In this document: positions 19,550-28,681 of the stretch, one piece after another
Layout: every line of letters begins with the position of its first letter
Numbering within the stretch: position 1 is the first letter of the stretch
From: Bacteroidales bacterium
GTDB lineage: Bacteria > Bacteroidota > Bacteroidia > Bacteroidales > Tenuifilaceae
Length of the DNA stretch: 64,000 nt
Direction of reading: 5' to 3'
Assembly: GCA_016931855.1 (NCBI GenBank)
Contig: JAFGDZ010000069.1
Location: 1 to 64,000 of the forward strand
Position numbers and translations under genes: made by a program
The notes under the pieces: generated by a model
Told to the model about the DNA's origin: nothing
Databases searched by the model: none
The model's input: only the letters and a program-made list of their open reading frames with translations

Positions 19550-20332
19550 ATGCAACACACCCAAGCACTTGAGGCTTTTAACAGGCTACTAAATATTATG
19601 GACGAGCTAAGGGAGAAATGCCCTTGGGACAAAGAGCAAACTATTAAAAGCCTTAGAACGCTTACCATAGAAGAGACTTACGAACTATCGGATGCAATTA
19701 TGGAGGACGACCTAGTATCGATAAAAAAGGAACTAGGCGATATTCTTCTACATATCGTTTTTTACTCAAAAATTGGCGCAGAGCAAAACGCATTCAACGT
19801 AACCGATGTTATTAACGGCATTTGCGAAAAGCTTATTTACCGCCATCCTCATGTATTTGGTGATGTAAACGTGAATAACGCCCGCGAAGTGGAGCAGAAC
19901 TGGGAGCAAATAAAGATTAAGGAGAAGGGTGGCAACAAAACGGTGCTGGCAGGTGTGCCCAAATCCCTATCGGCGCTAATTAAGGCCAACCGCATTCAGG
20001 ACAAGGTTAGAGCCGTTGGCTTTGACTGGGAAGAGCGGCACCAAATATGGGATAAGGTTAACGAGGAGATGGGCGAGCTGCAACAGGAAATAAGCGCTGG
20101 CGATAGCGATAAAACCGAGGCCGAATTTGGCGACCTACTCTTCTCTCTGGTTAATGCTGCCCGACTGTACAATATAGATCCCGAAACGGCCCTTGAGCGT
20201 ACCAACAAGAAGTTCATTAGCCGGTTTAACTACCTTGAGTCTAAAACTATAACCCAAGGCAAATCGCTAAAAAGCATGAGCCTTGACGAGATGAACGTGA
20301 TATGGGAAGAGGCAAAGAGACGTGAATCGTGA
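19550..20332 (+). CDS. mazG: Nucleoside triphosphate pyrophosphohydrolase
   Basis: This 260-residue house-cleaning enzyme converts NTPs to NMPs and pyrophosphate. It has two MazG domains: the first with CPWDKEQT and EETYELSDAI, the second with EEMGELQQE and EFGDLLFSLVN, which carries the catalytic acidic metal ligands. The length fits the E. coli-type two-domain form. The last three codons (Arg-Glu-Ser) and the stop lie inside an intergenic repeat containing CGTGAATCGTGA, so the C-terminal end appears to be supplied by that repeat. Confidence 0.95.
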   Translation: MQHTQALEAFNRLLNIMDELREKCPWDKEQTIKSLRTLTIEETYELSDAIMEDDLVSIKKELGDILLHIVFYSKIGAEQNAFNVTDVINGICEKLIYRHPHVFGDVNVNNAREVEQNWEQIKIKEKGGNKTVLAGVPKSLSALIKANRIQDKVRAVGFDWEERHQIWDKVNEEMGELQQEISAGDSDKTEAEFGDLLFSLVNAARLYNIDPETALERTNKKFISRFNYLESKTITQGKSLKSMSLDEMNVIWEEAKRRES

Positions 20333-20440
20333 AACGTGAAACGATTATGGTAGCTGCCTCAATTTTGATTTTTGATTTTTGATTTTTTACATCAACATTT
20401 AAATTTTGCGTTTCACGATTAACGTTTCACTTTTCACGCT
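20321..20440. repeat. Intergenic word-repeat element A with inverted GTGAAACG arms
   Basis: The left arm contains AATCGTGAAACG (20325-20336) followed by a second GTGAAACG. The right arm contains the exact complement CGTTTCACGATT (20409-20420) and a further CGTTTCAC. Between them is a tandem of the phrase GATTTTT (20367-20387). The element overlaps the end of mazG. The same GTTTCACG words recur before uvrA. Confidence 0.8.
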
Positions 20441-20454
20441 ATTCTTACTTAAAA

Positions 20455-21531
20455 ATGCTATTACTCAAAAAAATACTTTACAGTATTCTGGTAACATGGG
20501 GTGTGGTAACCCTTGTGTTTGGGCTATTTAACCTAATACCGGGGGATCCTGCGCGAATGATGATGGGGCAACGGACAGACTCCGCATCGCTTGCTGCAGT
20601 TAGGCGCGACTTAGGGCTAGACCGCTCACTTGCGGCACAATACGCAAAGTACATAAACGATTTGTCGCCCATTTCCATTCATAATCCCAACAACCCTAAA
20701 AGCTATATTTACCTAGATTCCAGTTCATACACCCCTTACACAAAGCCAATTAAGCTATCCAATAGCCGAGTTGTAATTCTTAAGCTCCCCTACCTAAGGC
20801 GCTCCTACCAAAGTCAGCAAACCGTTGCACACATAGTAAAGCAAACGCTACCCAACACCTTTATCCTTGCCTTTACAGCAATGGGGTTTGCCACCATTGT
20901 AGGCATTGCACTTGGCATTTTTTCTGCCATCAAAAAGGATACACTTGCCGATAGGGTTATTATTTTCCTCTCGGCCATAGGAATGTCGCTCCCCTCCTTT
21001 TTTGCAGCCATACTCTTTGCGTGGCTCTTTGCGTATGTGCTAGGCGACATTACTGGGCTAAACCTTACAGGAAACCTTTGGGTTGTTGACGATTTTGGCG
21101 AAGGCGTTCATCTACAGCTAAAGAACCTAATACTACCAGCAATAACGTTGGGAATAAGACCACTTGCCGTTATTGTTCAGCTTTCGCGCAGCTCCATGCT
21201 CGAAACGCTATCGCAAGATTTTATACGCACCGCCAGAGCCAAGGGGCTCTCCTTTACCAAAACCCTGTGGCGCCATGCGCTGCGTAACTCGCTTAATCCC
21301 GTTATTACAGCCATATCGGGGTGGTTTGCTTCGCTAATGGCTGGCGTTATTTTTATTGAGTACATTTTTGGATGGAAGGGCTTAGGCTATGTTATGGTAA
21401 ATGCCCTTAACAGCTTTGATGTGCCGCTGGTTATTGGCTCTGTAATAACCATATCCATTGTATTTGTAATAATCAACCTAATTGTTGACAGCATTTACGC
21501 GTGGCTCGATCCTAGGGTAAGAATGCAATAA
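20455..21531 (+). CDS. ABC transporter permease, DppB/OppB type
   Basis: This 358-residue inner-membrane permease matches the DppB/OppB family. It has an N-terminal helix followed by NLIPGDPARMMMG, a periplasmic domain at about residues 60-125, five further membrane helices, and the EAA loop region (RTARAKGLS ... ALRNSLNPVI) that contacts the ATPase. Such permeases normally work with a DppC-type permease, ATPases and a binding protein, none of which is adjacent. The partners are presumably encoded elsewhere. Confidence 0.9.
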   Translation: MLLLKKILYSILVTWGVVTLVFGLFNLIPGDPARMMMGQRTDSASLAAVRRDLGLDRSLAAQYAKYINDLSPISIHNPNNPKSYIYLDSSSYTPYTKPIKLSNSRVVILKLPYLRRSYQSQQTVAHIVKQTLPNTFILAFTAMGFATIVGIALGIFSAIKKDTLADRVIIFLSAIGMSLPSFFAAILFAWLFAYVLGDITGLNLTGNLWVVDDFGEGVHLQLKNLILPAITLGIRPLAVIVQLSRSSMLETLSQDFIRTARAKGLSFTKTLWRHALRNSLNPVITAISGWFASLMAGVIFIEYIFGWKGLGYVMVNALNSFDVPLVIGSVITISIVFVIINLIVDSIYAWLDPRVRMQ

Positions 21532-21640
21532 CACCTACCGCACCATCCCTTTACTGGCTAAAAAAGCGTAAATTTGGGCAGGACTCAAGCATGCTACACG
21601 CATTGTATAGTAATGGTTAATCAACATAAAACACATTAAA

Positions 21641-22408
21641 ATGAGAAAGCAAATTGTTGCAGGAAACTGGAAAATGAACACTACCGTTTCTATAGGAGCT
21701 AAGCTAATTAACGATATTATTGCGCTAAAAAACGAGGTTCCAACAGAGGTTGAACTTATTGTAAACCCTCCTTTTACCCATATTATACCTGTTGCCGAAG
21801 CAGCAAAACAAACCACAATAAAGGTTGGTGCACAAAACTGTTCCAACCATACTAAAGGGGCATATACAGGAGAAGTATCGGCTGAGATGCTTGCTTCTAT
21901 TGGTGTATCGCACGTTATTTTGGGTCACAGCGAGCGCAGAGAGTATTTTATGGAGGATAGCAAAATGCTACTCGAAAAGGTTAAGCTAACACTTGCGAAC
22001 CAGTTAACCCCCATCTTTTGCTGCGGAGAGCGTTTGGATGAGCGTGAGGGCAACCAGCATTTTAATGTGGTAAAAAGCCAAATAGAAGAGGTGCTATTTG
22101 CCCTATCGGCCAGCGATGTAAAAAGAGCAGTTATTGCATACGAGCCTGTTTGGGCTATTGGAACAGGCAAAACAGCATCGTCGGAGCAAGCGCAGGAGAT
22201 GCACCTTTTTATAAGAAAAACCTTAGCCGATAAGTTTGGAAATGATATAGCGCAAAGCATAAGCATTCTTTACGGAGGCAGCTGCAAGCCATCTAACGCC
22301 GTTGAGCTATTTAACCAGCCCGATGTTGATGGCGGGTTAATTGGCGGCGCATCGCTAGTGGCCGAAGATTTTATTGCCATAGCCAAATCGTTCCCAAAAT
22401 CAAAATAA
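21641..22408 (+). CDS. tpiA: Triosephosphate isomerase
   Basis: This 255-residue glycolytic enzyme interconverts dihydroxyacetone phosphate and glyceraldehyde 3-phosphate. It has the N-terminal GNWKMN with catalytic Lys, GHSERR with catalytic His, and [12 protein letters not shown] with catalytic Glu and loop 6. Length is typical. prmA follows 77 bases later on the same strand. Confidence 0.98.
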   Translation: MRKQIVAGNWKMNTTVSIGAKLINDIIALKNEVPTEVELIVNPPFTHIIPVAEAAKQTTIKVGAQNCSNHTKGAYTGEVSAEMLASIGVSHVILGHSERREYFMEDSKMLLEKVKLTLANQLTPIFCCGERLDEREGNQHFNVVKSQIEEVLFALSASDVKRAVIAYEPVWAIGTGKTASSEQAQEMHLFIRKTLADKFGNDIAQSISILYGGSCKPSNAVELFNQPDVDGGLIGGASLVAEDFIAIAKSFPKSK

Positions 22409-22449
22409 AGCCTTTAGCTTTATACTTGGCAACCAGTATTCTGCCCACT

Positions 22450-22482
22450 CTTTTCAACTCTAACTTTTAACATTTAACAATC
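22450..22482. repeat. Short word-repeat element F before prmA
   Basis: The stretch between tpiA and prmA contains CTAACTTTTAACATTTAAC. The same kind of phrase (CTTTAACTTTTAACC) occurs at 32501-32515 before uvrA. It is short and could be coincidence, but it fits the repeat family seen elsewhere in the window. Confidence 0.45.
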
Positions 22483-22485
22483 TAC

Positions 22486-23322
22486 ATGGAATACACCGAG
22501 GTTACATTTACAATAGCACCATATAGCTCCGAGTCGGCAGAAATACTTGTTGCACAGCTGGCCGAAATTGGATTCGATAGCTTTACCGATACCCCAAACG
22601 GGGTAAATGCCTTTATCCCTACAAAGCAGCTTAACGAAGCTGCAATTCCCTCGGCTACCGAGGTGCTCAGCATAATGAATGCCACTACACAGTGGACCAT
22701 TACAAAGCATGAGGATCAGAACTGGAACAAGGTTTGGGAATCGAACTTCGACCCTATTGTTGTTGATTCCAAATGCCTGGTTAGAGCCCCTTTTCATAAG
22801 GACATGCCCGCGTACCCATTCGAAATTGTTATAGAGCCCAAAATGGCCTTTGGCACAGGGCACCATCAAACCACATCGCTAATCCTTAGCGAGTTGCTAA
22901 CCTTTGACGTGGCAGGGAAAACGGTTCTTGATATGGGATGTGGCACCGGCGTGCTAGCCATTTTGGCCGAGATGCGCGGAGCAGTAGAGCTTATTGCCAT
23001 TGACAACGATGAGTGGGCTTACCGTAACACCATAGAAAACGTGGAGAACAATGGGTGTAAGCGCATAATGTCGTTACTAGGCGATGCCTCGCTACTAAAA
23101 CACGACACCTTTGATGTTATTCTGGCCAACATCAACCTAAACATTCTACTAGCCGATATGCAACAGTACAAAATGGCCATGCACTGCAGTGCCGACCTGT
23201 TCTGTAGCGGAATACTAGTTGAAGATATACCAACCCTTACCGCCCATGCACAAAGCCTTGGGCTTACCTTTGTGAAAAGCCGAACCAAGGACAACTGGGC
23301 TATGGTACACTTTAAGAAGTAG
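22486..23322 (+). CDS. prmA: Ribosomal protein L11 methyltransferase
   Basis: This 278-residue SAM-dependent methyltransferase modifies ribosomal protein L11. The SAM motif VLDMGCGTGVLAI, the preceding AFGTGHHQTT substrate segment and the ANINLNILL post-motif are all typical of PrmA. The N-terminal L11-binding domain occupies about the first 70 residues. It starts 77 bases after tpiA. Confidence 0.93.
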   Translation: MEYTEVTFTIAPYSSESAEILVAQLAEIGFDSFTDTPNGVNAFIPTKQLNEAAIPSATEVLSIMNATTQWTITKHEDQNWNKVWESNFDPIVVDSKCLVRAPFHKDMPAYPFEIVIEPKMAFGTGHHQTTSLILSELLTFDVAGKTVLDMGCGTGVLAILAEMRGAVELIAIDNDEWAYRNTIENVENNGCKRIMSLLGDASLLKHDTFDVILANINLNILLADMQQYKMAMHCSADLFCSGILVEDIPTLTAHAQSLGLTFVKSRTKDNWAMVHFKK

Positions 23323-23409
23323 AACAATGCAGAAGTAGGCAGAACACCCGCTTATTTTGTAACTTCTGCACTCAAACCTATTTGTTTCTTCAACACAAAT
23401 ACCTACAGA

Positions 23410-26400
23410 ATGAATCGTCGCTACACTCTATTTAAATCCCTTGCAGTACTGCTAATTACGCTAGTAATTGTTACGCTAGCGGTAAAGGCACCACCTGCAG
23501 CCGATCAGAAAATTGAGTCGTTCTCTACCGAACATGAGAAGTTTATTGCCGAGCTTAAGGAGTACCTAAGCGGCAAAATTAGCGACGATCAAAAGAAGAC
23601 CTTCGAGAGCTTCACCCTTTCATGGACTGTTGGTACTATACCCAACGACCAAAAGGACAGAATAATAGAGGCTGGTAATGCACTGCTTAAAAAGCCCTAC
23701 ATTAAGGAGAGCAACTTTATGCAGTACATAGACCTAACCATGCTGGTTGATACGCTCCAAGGCTCAAATCAGTGGTACATACCTTGGCACAAGGCCTTTT
23801 TAGGGCGCATATCCAACGAGGATGTTTCTGCAGGTGGCGTAACCGAATTTTTGCTAAGCTCACATGCGCTTATTGCCCATAACACGCTCAACACAACCAG
23901 CGCCTTTAAATGGCAAGCAAGCAGTAAAATCAACAGAATTGAGTACGATAATACCCTAAAGGTATTCTTTAGTAATATCAACTTAGTTTGCATTAGCGAG
24001 AACGACAGCCTCTGCATTGAGAATACCAGCGGGGTGCTGTACCCCATTGAGAAAAAGTGGGTGGGCAAAAAGGGAAAAGTTACTTGGGTTCGATCGGGCT
24101 ACCCCAGCGATGAGATATTTGCTGAGCTAGCCAACGTTAGGATTGACTTAACACGCAACAGGTACGAGGCCGACTCTGTGCTATTCACCAACAAGGACTA
24201 CTTTACACAACCCGCATTGGGAAAGCTATACGACCAGCAAATTAAGATTCATGATGTTGAGAAGATACAGGTTCCCCGCTTTGAATCGTACGAGCAATGG
24301 TATAAGGTAAAGAACCTTTTTGAAGATATAGATTACGAGGGCGGTTTTACCATGGTGGGCTCCAACCTTATTGGTTCAGGAACAAAGCAAAACCCTGCAC
24401 GGTTAAGGGTAAAACGTAAAAGCAAAGACTTTCTGCGCCTAGAAACAGAGGTTCTTATATTCCGTCGTCACCTTATCTTCTCCAACAACGCTAAAGTTAT
24501 TTTTGAAATAGGCAAAGACTCCATTTACCACACAGGCATAGGGCTAAACTACAACGACAAGAACCGAACAATTACCCTTGCCCCTACCCAAAACATCCTA
24601 ACCCAAGGGCCGCTTACCAGCTCCTACCATAAGCTTACGCTCTTTATAGAGCAGCTCACCTGGCCTTTAGATCAGGATAAAATTACCATTGGAGCCACAA
24701 TGGCCTCATCATCGGGGAGAGCGGAGTTTGAATCCGACAACTTTTTTAACGAGGAGAAGTTTGATGTGATGATGGGGATGGACGAGCAGCACCCCCTACT
24801 AGCCATTGCCAACTACGCCAAAAGAATTAAGAGCACCAACTTTACAGCAATGGAGTTCTCAAAGTTCTTGCGCAAACCGGTTGAACAGGTTAGGGTTGAG
24901 ATGATGAACATTGCTAAGCTAGGTTACATTTACTATGACTTTGACCTTGACGAGGTTAAAACAACATCTAAACTGTACAATGCCATTAGGGCAAGAGCTA
25001 GGCTAATTGACTACGATGTAATCCGTTTCCAATCCAGAACATCGGCGGCAACACCAAATGCGGTACTCGACCTCAACAGCTTCGATATGCTGGTTAAGGG
25101 AGTTGAAAACGTATCGGTTAGCGACTCGCAGAATGTGTTTCTTTACCCAAGGAACAACCAAATCATCATTCAAAAAAATAGAGACTTCCTTTTTGATGGT
25201 GTCGTTCGCGCAGGACTTTTTACCTTCTACGGTAATGAGTTCCACTTTGATTACGAAAACTTTGGCATTGATCTTAATGCGGTTGACTCAATGCACATCG
25301 ATTTTAAAACCGATGATGTAGATTTTTACGGAAAAAAAATACTTGAGAACGTAACAAGTACCTTTGAGAAAATTACAGGGCACATTTCCATTGATAAGCC
25401 AAACAACAAATCGGGACTAAAGAAAAATCCGGAGTACCCCATATTCCAAAGTACCGGAAACTCATTTGTTTACTACGACGACAAAACCATTCATAACGGA
25501 GTTTACAAGCGCGATAGCTTCTACTTTGAGGTTTACCCATTCCGTTTCACCAAGCTAAACGACTTTAAACGAGAGGATATGGACTTTAGAGGGATGTTCT
25601 ACTCATCGGATATACTCGCCCCCTTTGAAGAAAAGCTGGTGCTACGCCCCGATAACTCTTTAGGGTTCCTTAGAACCACCCCAGGTAACGGCTTAGCACT
25701 TTACACCGGACGAGGTAAAATTTTCAACAAAATTGATTTAAGTAACAGAGGACTTCGCTCCGATGGCTATATCACCTACATTACATCAAAAACACAGTCG
25801 GACGACATATACCTCTTTCCCGACTCTATGACAACCATTTCTACGCACTTCTCTATAACACAGCAATCATCTGGCATTCAGTATCCTAAGGCTAACGGAG
25901 AGCAAAACCTTGTTAAATGGTTCCCTAAATCAGAAAAGCTACACGCATACAACGCAGAGAAGCCTTTTGTGATGTACGATTCCTTAGCAAACCTTCGTGG
26001 CAACCTACTTCTTGAACCATTGGGGCTAACAGGGGATGGCACAATATACCTAACCGATGCCAAAATGGCCTCTAACCTCTATGCCTTTAACGCAATGGAC
26101 TACTCCTCAAAATCGCTAAACCTAACGCTATACACCCCATCAACCGAGGAGGAATCGTTTAAAACCACCAATGCAAATGCTTTTGTTGATTTAAAGAATA
26201 AGAAAGGCGTATTCAAGAAGAACAAGACCAGCATGTTTGCCCAAATGGAGCCCCTTAGGTACGAGTCGTACATGGATGGCATAACATGGGAAATGCAAAA
26301 GGCAGAGCTAACCCTTAGCGCCGACTCCCGCCTATCGCTAGCCGAGATGGAGAACTTCCACGTTAGAGATATGGCCGATAGGGACACGTTTCCACGCGGT

Positions 26401-28068
26401 TCCGTGTTCTACTCCATTAATGCAAACGAGGATTCGCTCTACTTCTTCTCCTCAAAAGCAAAGTATAGCATGAGCGCCTCTACGCTAAAGGCCGACTCTG
26501 TAAGCTACCTTATTGTAGCCGATGCAGTAATCCATCCCAACAAAAAGAAGCTAGAAGTTGATAAGCAGAAACGGTTGCTCCCTTTAACCAACGCGGTTGT
26601 TGTGGCCAATTTAGCCAAAAGGCATCACCGCTTCTACAACGCCGAAATAGGCATTACAGGCCGTTCCTTCTACAAAGGGAAAGCAACAATGGACTATGTT
26701 GATAATGAGGGTACTGTTTTCCCAATTACCATGACCGAACTTGGAACTTACCTTAAAACAACCTATGCCGATGCTAACATTATTGAGCCCGATAGCTTTA
26801 AGCTAAGCCCTAGATTTGCATACGTTGGAAAGCTTCACGTTGATGCACCCGAGCGGTACAACCTTTTTGACGGAGGAGCCAAGCCCCTTCATAGCTGCAA
26901 CCAAACCATATCAAACTACGTTAAGTTCCAGGCAAGGATAAACCCCGACAGCATTATGATTCCCGTGCCCGAAAAGCCACAAAGCATAAACCTTGCATAC
27001 TTAATGACAGGATCGGTTATCACAAACGACTCCATACACCTTTACCCAGGGCTAATGCATCAACGTAAAAATTTTGACGATGTAACCCTAGTAAACGCAG
27101 AAGGATACCTATTTTACAACAAAAAGAATAGCCGCTTTACCATTGCCCCCGACTATAAAATTACGAACCCCGATAGCGTTACCAACATTGTTAGCTTTAA
27201 CACAGATTTTTGCATGTTATTTAGCGAGGGGCGCATAAATCTACCCATTAATCTGGATCATGTTAAGATAAGAGCCATTGGTAGCTTAGTGCATAAGCTA
27301 GAAGACTCGCTGCTAACCATGGAAACGGTATTCCGCAGCAACTTCCTGTTTAACCAAATGGCCTTGCAAGCCATGGCAACAGAGCTAAATGCTACCACTA
27401 CACTCCCCGTTGCCGAACTAAAAACCAAGCCGTTCCGCTCTGCTCTTTTCACCTATTGCGAAATTCCGCAGGATGCACAAGCTGCTATTAACCAAATTAA
27501 CCTGTTTGGAGCACCAAGCGTTATTCCTAAAGGAATGGAGAGCACAATCACCTTCTCTCATGTTAAGTTTAGGTGGAACCAAGCAACCCAATCGTTTATT
27601 TCCGATGGTAAATTGGGAATACATACCGTAGGCAACACACAAGTAAACAAAATGGTTGATGGGTACATTGAGATTACCAAAAAGCGCAGTAGCGACAATA
27701 TGGTAATGTACATACAGCTAGATAACGACAAGTACTACCTATTCTACTACACCAGAGGTTCCATGCAAGTAGCCTCGCACAACCCGCTATTCCTTCAACC
27801 GGTTAAGGAAACTAAGGCAAAGGACAGGAAGGTTAAAGTTAAGAAAGGTGCTCCTACCTATAACTACCTAATTTCCGACGCAAGAGAGCTTAACATTGCA
27901 AAAAAACGGTTTAAGGAGATTAAGGAACTAATTACAGGAAAGGCTGTTCCCCCGGAAGCTAAAGCCGAAACCAGCAATTCCGAAAATACGGAGGAACCTC
28001 CTGTTAGCTCAGAAATTAAGGAGACCACACAGGAGAACAAAGAACAGATAGAGAAAGAGCAGCCTTAG
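23410..28068 (+). CDS. Very large exported protein of unknown function (1552 aa)
   Basis: This 1552-residue protein has an N-terminal hydrophobic segment (residues 9-25) that is a signal peptide or anchor. I recognise no catalytic motif. The body is predominantly beta-rich with repeating short strands and turns, including several blocks beginning with phrases like ITLAPTQN, YLFPDSMTT and LYPGLMHQ. That pattern suggests a long beta-solenoid or AsmA-like lipid-carrier architecture, but this is speculation. The C-terminal 80 residues are charged and low in complexity (Glu, Lys, Pro), ending in a tail that overlaps a terminator hairpin. Large conserved proteins of this kind occur in Bacteroidota. 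The frame is intact, so it is a real gene. Confidence 0.85.
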   Translation: MNRRYTLFKSLAVLLITLVIVTLAVKAPPAADQKIESFSTEHEKFIAELKEYLSGKISDDQKKTFESFTLSWTVGTIPNDQKDRIIEAGNALLKKPYIKESNFMQYIDLTMLVDTLQGSNQWYIPWHKAFLGRISNEDVSAGGVTEFLLSSHALIAHNTLNTTSAFKWQASSKINRIEYDNTLKVFFSNINLVCISENDSLCIENTSGVLYPIEKKWVGKKGKVTWVRSGYPSDEIFAELANVRIDLTRNRYEADSVLFTNKDYFTQPALGKLYDQQIKIHDVEKIQVPRFESYEQWYKVKNLFEDIDYEGGFTMVGSNLIGSGTKQNPARLRVKRKSKDFLRLETEVLIFRRHLIFSNNAKVIFEIGKDSIYHTGIGLNYNDKNRTITLAPTQNILTQGPLTSSYHKLTLFIEQLTWPLDQDKITIGATMASSSGRAEFESDNFFNEEKFDVMMGMDEQHPLLAIANYAKRIKSTNFTAMEFSKFLRKPVEQVRVEMMNIAKLGYIYYDFDLDEVKTTSKLYNAIRARARLIDYDVIRFQSRTSAATPNAVLDLNSFDMLVKGVENVSVSDSQNVFLYPRNNQIIIQKNRDFLFDGVVRAGLFTFYGNEFHFDYENFGIDLNAVDSMHIDFKTDDVDFYGKKILENVTSTFEKITGHISIDKPNNKSGLKKNPEYPIFQSTGNSFVYYDDKTIHNGVYKRDSFYFEVYPFRFTKLNDFKREDMDFRGMFYSSDILAPFEEKLVLRPDNSLGFLRTTPGNGLALYTGRGKIFNKIDLSNRGLRSDGYITYITSKTQSDDIYLFPDSMTTISTHFSITQQSSGIQYPKANGEQNLVKWFPKSEKLHAYNAEKPFVMYDSLANLRGNLLLEPLGLTGDGTIYLTDAKMASNLYAFNAMDYSSKSLNLTLYTPSTEEESFKTTNANAFVDLKNKKGVFKKNKTSMFAQMEPLRYESYMDGITWEMQKAELTLSADSRLSLAEMENFHVRDMADRDTFPRGSVFYSINANEDSLYFFSSKAKYSMSASTLKADSVSYLIVADAVIHPNKKKLEVDKQKRLLPLTNAVVVANLAKRHHRFYNAEIGITGRSFYKGKATMDYVDNEGTVFPITMTELGTYLKTTYADANIIEPDSFKLSPRFAYVGKLHVDAPERYNLFDGGAKPLHSCNQTISNYVKFQARINPDSIMIPVPEKPQSINLAYLMTGSVITNDSIHLYPGLMHQRKNFDDVTLVNAEGYLFYNKKNSRFTIAPDYKITNPDSVTNIVSFNTDFCMLFSEGRINLPINLDHVKIRAIGSLVHKLEDSLLTMETVFRSNFLFNQMALQAMATELNATTTLPVAELKTKPFRSALFTYCEIPQDAQAAINQINLFGAPSVIPKGMESTITFSHVKFRWNQATQSFISDGKLGIHTVGNTQVNKMVDGYIEITKKRSSDNMVMYIQLDNDKYYLFYYTRGSMQVASHNPLFLQPVKETKAKDRKVKVKKGAPTYNYLISDARELNIAKKRFKEIKELITGKAVPPEAKAETSNSENTEEPPVSSEIKETTQENKEQIEKEQP

Positions 28069-28080
28069 CTGCTCTTTTTT
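28054..28080 (+). terminator. Terminator containing the stop codon of the 1552-aa gene
   Basis: The stem AAAGAGCAGC / GCTGCTCTTT has a CTTA loop and is followed by a T run. The TAG stop codon (28066-28068) lies across the loop and the right arm, so termination and translation end are closely coupled. Confidence 0.85.
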
Positions 28081-28112
28081 CCTTTTATATACTGCCTATT
28101 TCTAAAAAAGGC

Positions 28113-28604
28113 TCACCTCCTTGGCATCTCCCACACCTCCAAATCACTAATTTTATCACCCTCAATGGTAAACCGCACTGCCGTTCTTACATTATGAAAG
28201 CCGCTAATGCCCGCTGCACCAGGATTAATATGTAGCATGTTATACTTTTTATCGAACATAACTTTTAGAATATGGGAATGCCCGCTAATAAAAAGGGTAG
28301 GCTTCTCGCTAATAATAAGGGGAACAACCGTTCTATCGTACCTATTAGGATATCCGCCAATGTGTTTAATTAGCACCTTTACGCTATCTACAGTAAAAGA
28401 GAGTACCTCGGGATATGTGCGTCGCACCGTTCCATCATCAATATTCCCATAAACGGCTCGCAGGGGTTTAAACGCAGCCATTCTATCGGCAGTTCCAATA
28501 TTGCCAATATCGCCGGCATGCCAAAGCTCATCACAGGGTTCAAAAAACTTGGCCAAGTTATCGTCCCAGTGGCCATGGGTATCAGAGAGTAAACCAATTT
28601 TCAT
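28113..28604 (-). CDS. Metallophosphoesterase, YfcE family
   Basis: This 163-residue calcineurin-like phosphoesterase (from ATG 28604) resembles YfcE/MJ0936 phosphodiesterases. Metal-binding motifs are visible: the N-terminal GLLSDTHGHW, LWHAGDIGN, AVYGNIDD and ISGHSHILK. The frame extends 33 bases upstream, but SDTH normally lies within the first 12 residues, so I prefer the internal ATG. The upstream region shares divergent -7 elements with rsmE. The physiological substrate is unknown for most of this family. Confidence 0.9.
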   Translation of the reverse strand: MKIGLLSDTHGHWDDNLAKFFEPCDELWHAGDIGNIGTADRMAAFKPLRAVYGNIDDGTVRRTYPEVLSFTVDSVKVLIKHIGGYPNRYDRTVVPLIISEKPTLFISGHSHILKVMFDKKYNMLHINPGAAGISGFHNVRTAVRFTIEGDKISDLEVWEMPRR

Positions 28605-28623
28605 GCTATATGGATTATGTGGC

Positions 28624-28680
28624 TTGTAACTCGTCACTAATTATCACTACCTTTGACGCATTACTACTCTAGCAAAGGTA
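28624..28680. promoter_or_regulatory. Divergent promoters for rsmE and the YfcE-type gene
   Basis: On the plus strand TTG at 28624-28626 and TACCTTTG at 28648-28655 are 21 bases apart and serve rsmE. On the minus strand a TACCTTTG (28673-28680) faces the YfcE-type gene, without an obvious -33. The two elements lie within 33 bases, so the polymerases would compete. Confidence 0.7.
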
Positions 28681-28681
28681 T

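Noticed and set aside
20361-20390. GATTTTT tandem taken as a CRISPR-like or microsatellite array
   Set aside because: There are only three short copies with no spacers; it is the centre of a repeat element.
21535-21846. 103-residue minus-strand open frame at the tpiA start
   Set aside because: It mostly overlaps tpiA antisense; the part outside is short and without motifs.
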